Assembly: GCF_041146395.1 (NCBI RefSeq)
Contig: NC_090989.1
Span: forward strand, 48,634,501-48,698,500
Length of the DNA: 64,000 bases
Direction: 5' to 3'
Source: Eulemur rufifrons
Lineage: Eukaryota; Chordata; Mammalia; Primates; Lemuridae
The position numbers and the translations under genes were made by a program. Positions 1 to 11,352 of the stretch are shown here, piece by piece. The stretch's first letter is position 1. Each line of letters starts with the position of its first letter. The notes beneath the pieces are model-generated. The model made no database searches and was not told the DNA's origin. It saw only the letters and a program-made list of their open reading frames with translations.

Positions 1-79
1 AATCAAATCATCCATCCTGTTTCTGTCATCATATCTCCTCCTTTAACCCTGACATTCTTACCTCTTTGTTACAGCACGC

Positions 80-257
80 TTACGATTACATTGGTCTTAC
101 TTGGATAATCCAGCATTAATTTCCCCATCTTAAGATTTTGAATTAATCATATCTGCAAAGACCCTTTTGCAATGGAAGGTAACACATTCACACTTGCTAG
201 GAATTAGGACATGGATATTCTAATGTCCTTTGTGGAGATGATTTTCAGCCTACCACA
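80..257 (-). mobile_element. MLT1-like LTR fragment (ERVL-MaLR)
   Basis: Read on the minus strand this starts with the MaLR LTR 5' end (complement of ctaccaca at 250-257) and runs through the conserved blocks for attacattgg, ggataatccag and tctgcaaagacccttttgc. The same blocks recur in the complete LTR at 9837-10301. Only the 5' part of the LTR is present. No internal retroviral sequence adjoins it. Identity rests on pattern similarity to the MLT1 consensus. Confidence 0.7.
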
Positions 258-998
258 ATGATTAATTAGTAAGTAAAGTTTTTAGTAATAACAATCATGG
301 CCTTACCATAGCAACCAAAGCAAAGAAAGGATATGTATCTATTCCCAGAATCTGAATTTCTAGGCGTTAAGACAGCATTTGAATTCTGTAGTATTTAAAT
401 ACTGTTCTCTTCCTATAATTCAAAAATTAAATGATTTGAACTTAAAAGAGAAATCAGTAATTTTTTTTAGACATTTAGCAACAAGCTTGAGACAAAGCCA
501 GTTGCAAATAACTGAACAGAGATGCCTCAGACATACTCACAAAAACTGCCAAGTTCAATATCTAGTCCTAATCCTTTCAATATTTGGACCCATGTTACTT
601 GTTTTGGCTTCTAGTGTTACTGTCCAGAAGACAGAACCTAGACAATATCTGAATTAAAAACCTGAATATCAAATTGTGATGCTACTGAAGGACTTTTCTC
701 AAGAACCCAAAGGAAGCCTTAAAGGCTACAATTTTAATATCTGGCATGAACTATAACACATATATATATGCTTTAATTTATGCAAAGTGTTTTTATGCAC
801 ATTGCTTTTTCCCAACCTCATAATATGCTTGAGTTCATTTGGGTAACTACTAGTTTCATGCCCATATTATGGCTAACAAAATCAATTCCCAATATAAACT
901 TTCGAAAAATACTTGATGATCTTAGGCTACAAACTCATTTTATGATTTCTACTCATTCTCAATCACATATACTCTGTGACCTCCTAAGAAGTAATCTG
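258..998. other. No recognised feature
   Basis: AT-rich sequence with only short chance open frames. I see no gene or repeat family here. Confidence 0.5.
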
Positions 999-1317
999 GG
1001 CCGGGCGCGGTGGCTCACGCCTGTAATCCTAGCACTCTGGGAGGCCGAGGTGGGCGGATCGTTTGAGCTCAGGAGTTCGAGACTAGCCTGAGCAAGAGCG
1101 AGACCCCACCTCTACTAAAAATAGAAAGAAATTATATGGACAGCTAAAAATATATATAGAAAAAATTAGCCGGGCATGGTGGCGCATGCCTGTAGTCCCA
1201 GCTACTCGGGAGGCTGAGACAGGAGGATCGCTTGAGCTCAGGAGTTTGAGGTTGCTGTGAGCTAGGCTGACGCCACGGCACTCACTCTAGCCTGGGCAAC
1301 AGAGTGAGACTCTGTCT

Positions 1318-1350
<33 letters not shown>
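999..1350 (+). mobile_element. Full-length Alu SINE, strepsirrhine type, young
   Basis: A complete dimeric Alu starts with ggccgggcgcggtggctcac and ends in an uninterrupted run of about 32 A (1319-1350). The left monomer carries A and B box-like promoter segments derived from 7SL RNA. The linker has an extra attatatgga segment typical of strepsirrhine Alus. It is flanked by a perfect 13-bp target-site duplication, aagaagtaatctg, at 986-998 and 1349-1361 (the second copy overlaps the A tail by two bases). The pure A tail and perfect duplication argue for a recent insertion by L1 machinery. Confidence 0.97.
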
Positions 1351-1352
<2 letters not shown>

Positions 1353-1361
1353 AGTAATCTG

Positions 1362-2290
1362 TTTAATTGCAAGATTCTCTAGGTTTATCTTAGTGTTTTG
1401 CAAACAATGATAAATTGTTGAATGGTTATTCTATAACTCCTTAATTTGTTTAAACATAAAGTATATGTATGTTTTAAAAAGCCACCAATAAACAAAGCAA
1501 TCACTTAGTTAAATTTAATATAGAGGACAGTTTTGCATTTACTATTAATACACACACGTGTACATATGCATATATACATTTTATATATTTATGTAAAATA
1601 ATTAGATACAGAAACAAAACATATTATTGAATGAATTATTCACTCTGACAAAATTAAATGCATTTCTTCTTCTTTTCCATTTTTATCCTATTTTGTGATT
1701 TCCTTGGTTTCCCCTTGGTTTCTTTGGTTTCCCCTACTTCCCCTTGAAGTAGACTAACATGGTATCTTAGTACTTCAGTCTTCCCCAAACATTACCCATG
1801 TTTTTTCCTTTATTCAGTTATAATAGTATTGTTATTCAGATAATAAATCATCATGTGTCAAACACTCTAACAGGCCCCAAATATAGAAAGATGAAACATT
1901 CTCTGCCTGTCAAGTAGTTATGATCCTCCAGGTGAGATCAGACATGTACACATAGTTGATTATAATAAAAGACAAAATGTAAGTACAGTATGGGTAGAAA
2001 TACATAACTGTGTTCTAACTTACCAACAAAACATTCACTCTTGATTCCTTACTCTCGAGTACCTATGGAGGGGGAATTTCTACTAAACAATTTAAGTACA
2101 CTGGTTAAAATTATTCTTATCACTAACACTGATATTGACTTACCCTTAAGACAAAGCTTAGTAAAAGAAAATGTATAAATATGGTTTATTTAATCTGAGG
2201 AAATACATTTTATAAAATAAATTTATTAAATATTTGCAAATTATAATATTTAGGACATCAAATAATCCGTGATATAGAGAAAACAAAATT
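1362..2290. other. No clear feature; weak old-repeat similarity at 1836-1995
   Basis: Mostly AT-rich sequence. The part around 1836-1995 (catgtgtcaaacactctaac and a later tctgcctgtcaagtagttat) weakly recalls an ancient mammalian repeat whose consensus reads 'ctatgtgccaggcact'. The match is too poor for a firm call. Confidence 0.3.
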
Positions 2291-2403
2291 GGTCCATTGA
2301 TAATTGTTGAAGCTGGGTAATGGGTATATGAGCTTCATTATACTGTTCTAGTATTGTATATGTTTGAAAATTTACATAATAAAAACCTTAAAAACTTTAA
2401 AAA
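2291..2403 (+). mobile_element. Old L1M 3' end
   Basis: The segment gaagctgggtaatgggtata, then ttcattatactgttctagta, then a terminal acataataaaaaccttaaaa is the 3' end of old L1M (L1MD/L1ME-type) elements. It ends in a short A-rich tail. Only the last ~110 bases are recognisable. Confidence 0.7.
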
Positions 2404-2578
2404 GAAGAGGTTTCAGATTTGGTGGTAGGTTTATTTTAGTCCTGTCTTTTGAGAAAGGATTCTTCCAGTACTCTTTAAATCACATGGTAAAGTTGTATGT
2501 TTGTAGAAGAATGAGTCTTGTCTATAAAATTTTAGGATATGGTCCTATAGAATAACACCTGATTCAATAAAATTAGAG

Positions 2579-2733
2579 CAGTGGTTCTAAAACCACGATG
2601 AGCATGAGCATCATCTGGAATGCTCACACTAAATATAGAGGTGCCTGTTAGTTAACTGGTTTTAGAGAGGCTCAGGAATATGTCTTTATGACAAGCTCCC
2701 AGGTAATTTTGATGTGTGGTTCAAAGAACTCAT
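2579..2733 (+). mobile_element. MER5-like hAT-Charlie non-autonomous DNA transposon
   Basis: It begins cagtggttctaaaacc, the terminal inverted repeat of MER5-type hAT elements, and contains the internal blocks gcatcatctggaatg and caagctcccaggtaattttg in order. The right end (gtggttcaaagaactc) is diverged. Length of about 155 bp fits a MER5 element (about 180 bp) with small losses. The 8-bp target duplications could not be recognised. Confidence 0.7.
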
Positions 2734-5130
2734 TTTGAGGAAAACTGGATTGAATATCGACATAAAACAAATTAACAAGTGTAATTCTCAATGGTTCTAG
2801 CATTTTGACCTTGTATACATATATTTCCCAACAATCTTTAAAACATTCAGCAAATTGCTCAGTCTGTTTAGCCAAGCACCTTACCTGTCTAACGTAAAAA
2901 TGATATTCTCAGGAACAACCTTATATTACTTGGCTCAATTCTAAATCCCTCTGTTGAGACAAAGTGATCTATTTGATGATGGATTCCAATTTCCAACATT
3001 CGAGCTTAACAGTCATATTAATATATCCAGTTCTAAATACAAGGTCTAGTCAATGTGAAAGAAACAACATTTTCCACTGGAAAATTTTACAAGAGTCTAG
3101 TTCAATGCCTGTCTTCCAGCTGATTATTGACAGTCCTGACAATCATTTTCTTTATTATTGGCAAAACCATTTAGATTCAATTCTCCAGCAGATGGCTTTC
3201 AAATGAGTGACATATCACCACCTTCAGCATCTTGACATGCCATGACCTTCAGATTGTGTATTATTTTGCTTAGTTTCAATCATTCAGTAATGACTTATTT
3301 ACTGAATTCATTCAGTTAATGCCATTCATTGTCCTTTGTATATGTTTAACACACAGTAGCCTTCTATTGATGGGAAACAATATATTTTAACATTAGGTAA
3401 GAAAAAGAAGTTATTTACAAGCAGACTAAAAAATTCTCCCTAATTATTTCTAAAAGGCTGACCAACAAAACCAGTATTCTGTAGCAGAAATAAGTGATGC
3501 AAAATGAGATGGTAAACAGCCATTATGTTCCAATGTTATTTTCATTTTACTTTTAAATTCATATGCATTTTAGGGAAATTAAATCTCTTCTATTGTGTAT
3601 TAATTTTCACTTACAAAACAACCTTGAATGATAAAAATTGAGCTCTTAATATTTTGCTAATGAGGCTAATATTTTGTGTGTTTGCTTTTAAGAAGAGGAC
3701 AAATCCAAAGAATACTGAATGGCTTTTAAATAGGTGATCTTCTAAAATAAAAATATAGCATTGAGAAAAAACAGACAAAGCAGACTAAAATAAAATTTGA
3801 GGAGAAATGCTACCATTCTTTACAACTACTTAATACAAGGAAATAATCCAATCTAATTATCTTTAGACTATTGTAATTAGAAACAGACATCCTGATTCCT
3901 AATATTGTGCATGTTATGAACCCGTGATAGGGTTCAGTTTCTCTTCTGAAAGTAGATCTCATAATTTCTGCACTTCCCAATTTGTAAAGCTGTAGTAAGG
4001 ATCACATAAAGCAAATCACTGTTTCCTCAGTTTCCTGAATGGTAAGTGTTGCCTGCAGTGTTTGTGGAAGCTGTGACTGACCAGATTTCTCCCAAAGGAA
4101 TTCTGATTTAGAAGGGCAGAGATGTGACTCCATATTGAAATATCAACATGAGATTCAAGTGAATTTTACATTATAGAAGTTTGGGCAATACTAATGGGAT
4201 TGTTTTCATTTTCTTTCTTTTTTTTTTTTTTTTTTTTACTGGTAGAAAGTAAGTAGTGAGGGGTTAATGTAGGGCTGATATTTAGCCAGAACTCATTGGG
4301 ATGTCCTTAGTAGTAATTAATGTTGAAATACTTCTGACCAGGTTTGCAAATAACCATCTCTGGAAGCAGCTGGTCTGTCTTCTGGCTACTGAGATCCTTC
4401 TGCTTGCTCCACTCTGTCACCAGAAATTATAGCTGAAGGATTAGCGGGTGTCACAGCAGGTAGCCTGCAGGATTCTTCTCTAGGTTTCAACATCAGTTTT
4501 TCTGTATTGGCCAGTACCTGTGCCATATTGGTTGCTAAGTATTTATAATTTCACCCCTGGGTCAAATCATATGTTTAGTAAATCCATGGAAAGATTGCCC
4601 AATTTTGTCTGAAGTAAAATTGTGTATGGTTGCTGGAGAGTCTAAATAAAACTTCGAAACAAATGAGCACTGCAAAAACAGAGTGCTTACATTATTTCAG
4701 AGGTTTTGTTTGCCTGGGAGCTAGGCTTTTTCAGTATTCCAATTTCAGAATATATTTCAAGGGAAAATTGGTAGTTATTCTCATTCTGAATAAATTCAGT
4801 AAGAAAGACAACACATATGAAAGAATTGAAGAACAGTAGGTAAGAAAGTGTAGAGCCTTTAATGTAGATGAGATGTATGCTGGCAGCTCAAGTGTAGACC
4901 ATCAGTGAAGGACAGAGACAGACAGAGAGAGAGAGAGATTTTCATAGAAACACAGAACTACACATAGCACCGAACAATGATATGTGTGAAAATTGAAATA
5001 TATAGAATATGAAGAATATCTTGCAAAACAAAACGCATTTTTGAGAGATTGCAACAAGAGCAACAAAGCCTCTCAAAGAATTATTGAATAAATTAAATAG
5101 CTCTTGAAACTGTGCTACAATATTATATCA
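2734..5130. other. No recognised gene or repeat; poly-T and GA tracts
   Basis: Contains a poly-T run near 4217-4238 and an (AG)n stretch at about 4917-4937. Otherwise no repeat family or coding sequence was recognised. Open frames here are below 85 codons and lack any motif. Confidence 0.45.
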
Positions 5131-8084
5131 TAAATAAGACATGAATGATCACTTACCTTACAATTTTTCAAGCTTAGAAGTTTCAGAATATGGATCTAAA
5201 TTTATACAATACATAAGAAAAAACGGATAAAGTGAACAAACTCTAGATAAGTTATCTCAGAATTTTTACACTGGAAGTGCTAAATGATCTCAAATTGCAG
5301 AACAATAAAAGAAGGAATGAGAATGGAAATTATAGTTCAAACAAAGTATTGGTGTCAGAACCTGTTATCTTTAGATTATGATACGAAACTCTGGGCAGGG
5401 AGATAGGATCTGTCATCCGAGAACGCAGCTTACATGTTGGTAAGCGGGAAGCCCACAAAAAGCCACCACGGGGAATAATTTATATGGGAGCTATTGTCTG
5501 CAGGAGGCTTTTATGGCTTTTATAGGTTTCCTCCACCATGATCTGTGGAGACAATGACTGGGTAAAGTGTCAAGGACAAATGAAAATGGGACATTAATGA
5601 TCTCTTACTAACACCCTGGTGAGGAGAATGCAATTGTTAAAGCTCACCTCATAATTGAATGTATCAACAATTAGTTGGGAAGTTTAGCTTAACTGTTTGG
5701 TAAATCTGCTCTTAGATTTATATATAACATGATTAAGTCTTCCAAATTATTCCCCTTTGCTTGAATTTGTAATTAAAGACATGAAATTAGGTAATGTATA
5801 GAGATGTCTCAATCCAAATGTCTATACAATTATCTAACTACTGGGCTAGAAGTGCCCAGAGTGGGGCAGCTTGACTTTAACCAATTTTACCTACCCTCCT
5901 TTAAATCAACCTAAAGATGCCTGACTGTTAAAATATAAAGATGTTAATAGTCAAATCACGTTTTGTGATCTTCCTGAGGTTGAGTTGCAGTTTTTCATGC
6001 TTAAGTAACTTTTTTTCTATTCCTGTGACTCAGTAGCTAAATACATTTAGTCACATAAATCTTAGTTCCAAGTTCTGAGCTACCAGTGAAATAAGTGTAC
6101 GTTTACCCAAAAACCTGCCTGAGAGAACTCAAGAAAATAACACACATCTGTATGCTTAAATTTAACAACACTGTATAAAAAGGATTTCTTGCTGTTGAGT
6201 TCACATCATGCTCACTAACCAAATTTTTTCTTTTTTCATAGTTCATCTAATAATTTGGGGTGTGACACATGCTCATTGAAATCTTATCTTCTTCATTTCT
6301 AATTTTCTGTAACTACTGACATGGTTCTGCAAAATCTCTTTTGTTTACAAAGTAAAATATCTCCAAATCTACCCATTTCTGGAAATGCTCCTTTGCTATC
6401 TCTTTGCTAGATAGCAATCCAAGTCACTTCTTTAAGGACTTTGTTATTTTTCTCTCCTCTGCTATCAATAAATGTTTTCACTAGAGATATTGTCTTTCTG
6501 CTAACAAATGTCCTGAAGTTTCTTATGTATTAAAGTTTTATTTTCCAATCTAATCACTGCAAGACAATTCTCTGTAGATCTTTCATATTTCTGCATGTCT
6601 TGCAAGCTGAGGCATTGATTGACTTTCTTTTGGACTATCTTTTCAAGGATGTTTGTATAGCAAACAGCTTTGGAAGAGAGAGATAGCGTCTCCCTCTGGA
6701 GCAAGAACCAAGTTTCTCTATTGTGCAGTGTAATAATGGCAATGTCTTCGATCATGGCAAAGATCAGACAAACTTATGGATCATTATAAATGAGTTATCT
6801 AAACTCTGGATTCTTCTCCTGTAATTAAATTCAATGCATGTGCAGATGTCTCACCTGGCATTAGAGCTCAGGGTATAGGTGCAAATACTAATACTGTGCT
6901 GATATAGCTATTGCTATTAGTAATAATTTTCTTTGTCTCTGACCCAGGAGTCTGTGTCGTGTCTTCTGCCAGCATCCATGAAAGTGTGACAGGCTAAATT
7001 ATTTACTTGCAAATAGGGTAAATTCTCAGTGTCTTTTTAATTCTCAACACAAACATGCCTTCAAGATGCAATTTCATATTGTTCTATTTTTTTTTTTTTT
7101 TTACTATCCCAATCATCAAATAACCTATATGCACTACTTAGATTTCTTCCTGAACTGCTTATTCTTTAACACGGTGAAGTCTAACTTCTCCCATACTATT
7201 ATTGAAATTTCCTGTCTTCAGGGACACAATTCTTTGTTATTGAATCCAGAGTTCTTTGAACAATTCCTGATTTTCCATGATCTCTCTGCGGCATTTGTTA
7301 AGTAGATCATCTGTTCTGGTTGAAACTCTTCACTTATGTTTCTCCTTTTAGCTGTCAATTCCTTCTCAGTTGCTCTCAATGACCTCTCCTTTAGTAACAT
7401 CTCATTAGAGGGATCATATTCCACATGTTGTAGGACCAAAAAGCTCTCTTTTTGATCAGTTCCTTTCTGATAGTACATTAGTAGTTTAAACATCTTCAGC
7501 TAAAAACAGTATCTCCAAGTTGACCTTTCTCTGTTCCCCACTCTCGCATCTCCACCCCTGCCAATCACTTCTACCTTAGCATCCCCGTCCTCAGTCTCTC
7601 AAAGTCAGCATGTGCAAAGTCACGCATCTTTCAGCTTAAATCAAATTATTTTTGTTCTGGAAAGGATGGCATTTTTTATCCAGTTTTCCTAATTTTAGCA
7701 TTGAGAAACATCTTTTATTCCTCTTCATATATATATATATATATATGTTAATACACTTTTTATCTTGAAGATTCTTCATTATTAATGTTTTCATGTGGCT
7801 TCTTATTTACACTGTTTATTTCAATGTCCTAATTCAGGGCACATTCATTTCATTCTTGGTATATTGCCTGGATTTCCTAAACTCATGATCGATTTTCCTC
7901 TATTTGTTGTATTACTAAACCAGTGATTTTTTTCCCCAAAATATCACTGCAATTTTTTTCAACTTCCAGCTTAATAAAACTCTTGCGTTTAAAATATTTT
8001 ATGTTGAATATCTCCACAATTATATAACAAGTTATTTCTCTTTTTTTTCTCTTATCACTGCTCTAAATGCTCTACATACCTATA
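5131..8084. other. No recognised feature; (TA)n at 7727-7746
   Basis: The plus strand is T-rich over about 6200-8000. Two minus-strand open frames (6501-6755, 84 codons; 7218-7493, 91 codons) lie in this block. Neither has a motif I recognise, and their spacing fits chance or a very old antisense repeat. A (TA)n run occupies 7727-7746 and a poly-T run about 7087-7102. Confidence 0.4.
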
Positions 8085-8310
8085 TTCATTCATTCAACAA
8101 AAATTGATTATCATCCATGTTTCAAGCACATTGCTAGAACGCAGAAAGCAAAAAATGAACAAAAAGTATTACTTGCACTGAAGTAATAGGGTAAAATAAT
8201 TATTGGACGGGAATATTACAATGCAGTGTTATAAAAATATAGTGTTCAGTGATTAGAAAATGTATAGAGGGCAGTGGCAAAATGCCAGACTTTGAAGGTC
8301 AGGAAGCTTA
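8085..8310 (+). repeat. Ancient mammalian repeat (attcattcaacaaa... family)
   Basis: The series tattcattcattcaacaaa, tgtttcaagcacattgctag and a later gtgttcagtgattagaaaa resembles the common ancient mammalian repeat with the core 'attgagcacctactatgtgcc'. The same family is seen at 31885-32170. I cannot assign an exact family name. Confidence 0.4.
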
Positions 8311-9374
8311 TAGGCTTTGTTTCTAAGCATTCTATAAAATACCATTTTCCATATTCTTGCTCATGTCATTTTTCTGGTACTGAATGTCATCTTTCTTTAT
8401 TCCCCCCACTTACATGTTTTTTTTTTAAGTTCAATGCCTAGCTCCAGTTCTATTTCTGATGAGATTTTCCTCCATGACTACAACTGTATGAATCTGTGTA
8501 GTAATTAATAACAGTACTACTCAATTTAAACTCAGCATGAGCTATTTCATTTCATTATTAGTTGTTTTCTGTGACTTTGTTTGTAGCATGTTTAAAGATA
8601 ATAAATATCTTTAAGCAAATATATTAGTTAACACTAGTATTTAACTATTAGTAACTAATAAAGGGTTTATTTTTCTTGCTTAACAAGAAAACTGGAAATA
8701 AGGATTTCCTGTAGTAAGTAGCTCAAGCATATAAAGGCTGAGCTTACTGTGATTTTTCTCAGCTCTTCAGCTATATCTGAGAATAAATGAATGTGCCAAC
8801 TAGAGCAATGATACTTTCCTTTCAGCGAATTAAAAGAAGGGACGATATAGTAGAAAGATATTGTCAAAATTAGGAAAAGAAAAAGATACAGAGGAGAAAA
8901 GTTGAGACGGATTTTTCATTTATATCTCGAGAGCGTAATTTTTTTTTCAGGAAGCCAATCTTACCTGCATGGGATACAAGGAAATATAATTTTTAACCTG
9001 AACATGTTGTTACTCATTACAAAATTGTAGTTCTGTTAGTAAAAGAAACAAGAGGCTGAACATTCAGTGGGTCACTGGTAGGGTCTGCCACGGTAAAAGA
9101 CTATTTCTATTATCAGATGCTAACTGTCATTCATTGAAATTCAATGTAATTCACTGGAAGTGTCCTGTATGTTCTCCCCTTTACTAATAGATCTGTCTGT
9201 TTTGATAGACCTGCCCATGGTTTGCAGAGCTATGTTGAGTTTGTGATCAGAAAAGACAGGATATAACTTCTGGGATGATACCAATAATCCACATCTTAAT
9301 TTTCATGGTGGTTGTAAGGAATACAAAATTGTCAAAAACACTCCAACTTAGCATCACTTAGCATCTGTGATTTC
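8311..9374. other. No recognised feature
   Basis: AT-rich sequence. A 66-codon minus-strand open frame at 8667-8867 has no motif and is probably chance. Confidence 0.45.
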
Positions 9375-9437
9375 TAGCAGATTTACTGAGGTAAAATTGA
9401 CAAATAAAATTATGTCTATTTAAGATGGACAATGTAG
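9375..9437 (-). mobile_element. L1MB-like 3'UTR fragment
   Basis: Read as the complement this is the old L1 3'UTR block whose plus-strand form is tttactgaggtaaaattgac followed by a spaced atgtctatttaagatggaca. It is about 60 bases long and abuts an L1 tail in the opposite orientation. Confidence 0.55.
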
Positions 9438-9442
9438 TGTTT

Positions 9443-9800
9443 TGGTATGAGCTCATAGAAACAGAGGGCGGGAGTGTGGTTACCAGGCGTGGGAGAGTAG
9501 GGGAAATGGGGAAATGTTGACCATAGGGTAAATGCTTTCAGTTTTAAAATGAGTAAGTTCTGGAGACCTAATGTAGAGTATGGTGACTACAATTAATAAT
9601 AATGAGTTGCATACCTGATATTTGCTGAGAGTATATCTTAAGTATTCTCACCACACACAGGCAAACACACACACACACACACACACACACCAAAAAGCTG
9701 ACATATATGTTAATCAGTTTGATTGTGGTAATCATTTCACAGTGTTACATATATGTGTGATCTTATTATACATACATTTTATCTCAAAACTAAATAGAAA
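9443..9800 (+). mobile_element. L1 3'UTR tail (L1MA/L1MB type)
   Basis: The blocks catagaaacagaggg, ggttaccaggcgtggga, atggggaaatgttgacc, agttctggagacctaatgta and gattgtggtaatcatttcac occur in the order of the 3'UTR of L1MA/L1MB elements. An internal (CA)n microsatellite at 9664-9690 has grown from a CA-rich part of the UTR. The element is truncated at both ends. Confidence 0.75.
9664..9690. repeat. (CA)n microsatellite
   Basis: About 13 uninterrupted CA units inside an L1 3'UTR. Likely to vary in length between individuals. Confidence 0.95.
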
Positions 9801-9836
9801 ACTACTAGATTCTTTCATTTGCTATTTGATGGAGGC

Positions 9837-10301
9837 TGTATTAGTTTCCTATTGCTGTTATAGAAAGCTACCACAAATTTAGAGGTTAAAGCAATGAAAG
9901 TTTATTTCCTTCTATTTCTAGAGATCAGAAAGCATCTGAAATAAGCTCACAAGGTTGTGTTCCTTCTGGAGCTATAGGGGAGAACCCATATCTTTGCCGT
10001 TCCCAGCATCTGAAGGCCATCCATTTTTCTTGGCTCCTGGACCCCTCCTTTAACTTCAAAGTCATCACTCCAATTTCTAGTCATCTTTGCCATCCTATTA
10101 TAAGAACCATATGAATACATTGGGTCCACCCAGATAATCATGAATAATCTCAAAATCAGTCTCAAAATCCTTAGTTTAATTAAATCTGCAAAGTACCATT
10201 TTGCTGTAAAAGGTAAAATATTCACAGATTTTGATGATTGGAATGTAGACATCTTCATGGGTAGGGGTGGGGAAATGTGTGGCATTAATCTGTCTACCAC
10301 A
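9837..10301 (-). mobile_element. Complete solo MLT1-like LTR (ERVL-MaLR) with 5-bp target duplication
   Basis: The plus strand reads tgtattagtttcctattgct at the left and tgtctaccaca at the right, the two ends of an MLT1-type LTR in reverse orientation. Internal MLT1 blocks such as tccttctggagctatagggg, gggtccacccagataatc and aaatctgcaaagtaccattt are in order. The 5-bp sequence gaggc flanks it at 9832-9836 and 10302-10306, the duplication size expected for MaLR integration. There is no internal gag/pol, so it is a solo LTR left by LTR-LTR recombination. A 120-codon minus frame inside it is not a gene. Confidence 0.85.
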
Positions 10302-10306
10302 GAGGC

Positions 10307-11318
10307 CAAAAGACCAGACCAATTAAAAACAAATTCCCAGAGTCACTGACATCAACTGTGAAATGCAACCAGCTGTGCACAAATCAGAACCATAATTAGA
10401 CTGGTCAAAGTATTAGAAACTGGAACTGTGAGCAAATGTAAAATTCTTCCTTGAATACGATTATTTCCCAGGAGCTGAGGAAGGTATGCCCAGTTGCAAA
10501 AATCTATTGACATGTAATTCTTGCAACATACAATGTTATTCATTGTTGGTACATGATTCCTCCTACACATCTCAGCAAAATTACAGCTGTGCACCTTCCT
10601 TGTAGCATCTAGCTTATGTTAAATAAATATTTGACAGTGATCTTAACTAAGAGAATGACTTTATTACCATTTATGCCAACTAAGTAGATTCCCAGTGATC
10701 TGCAGAAGACATAATGCTATCCTGAGCACCTGCTTTACTTCTAGGGAGCAATTGGTTGGAGAACATGACAGACAGTAATATTTAATCAAATACCCAAGTA
10801 TTTTGCAAACATCAACGTTCAGTCACTGTGTGCTTGAATTTAATTTATTATTTAAAAATTTAGTCTATTCCTTAATGGAAGCTAAGACTTTCTTCCTGCT
10901 CTTCTTGCCACCAACTCATTTTTTAATTCTGGATACTGATTCTAGAGAAGGTAAGGGCCAATTATTAACTTCCCATTAATTTACAAGCCCCTTTTACAGT
11001 TTACACTAAGCAAACCCCATTCTATTAACACTTAGCGTCTGTTAAAACAAACAGAAAGCTTTCACAGTCACCATTTCAATTAAGCTAACCTGACCAATTT
11101 AGGACTTACAGACACATTAACTTCACAAATTAAACTTCTGTTCCTGTGAGTCTTTTACTGAGCTTATTTATTTGGCTTAGGTTTTTGAGAATAGTTGCCT
11201 GTCAGCTAGCTCTTCTTTAAATACATTTGTCTCTTGGGGACTTTTGTCTCTGAAGACTTCATATACATAATTAATTATTTTCTTTTCAGAAGCACAGGGC
11301 ATCTAGTCATTTTTTACT
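10307..11318. other. No recognised feature
   Basis: AT-rich sequence with short chance frames only. Confidence 0.45.
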
Positions 11319-11352
11319 TTTAATACTATATATATATATATATAGTATTAAA
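11319..11352. repeat. 34-bp perfect palindrome with (TA)n centre
   Basis: The arm ttaatactata at the left is exactly complementary to tatagtattaa at the right around an alternating TA core, so all 34 bases are self-complementary. Such AT palindromes can extrude as cruciforms and are prone to length change. The flanks continue TA-rich to about 11376. Confidence 0.9.

Noticed and set aside
9947..10309. 120-codon minus-strand open frame
   Set aside because: It sits inside the solo MLT1-like LTR and ends at the target duplication; LTRs do not encode proteins here.
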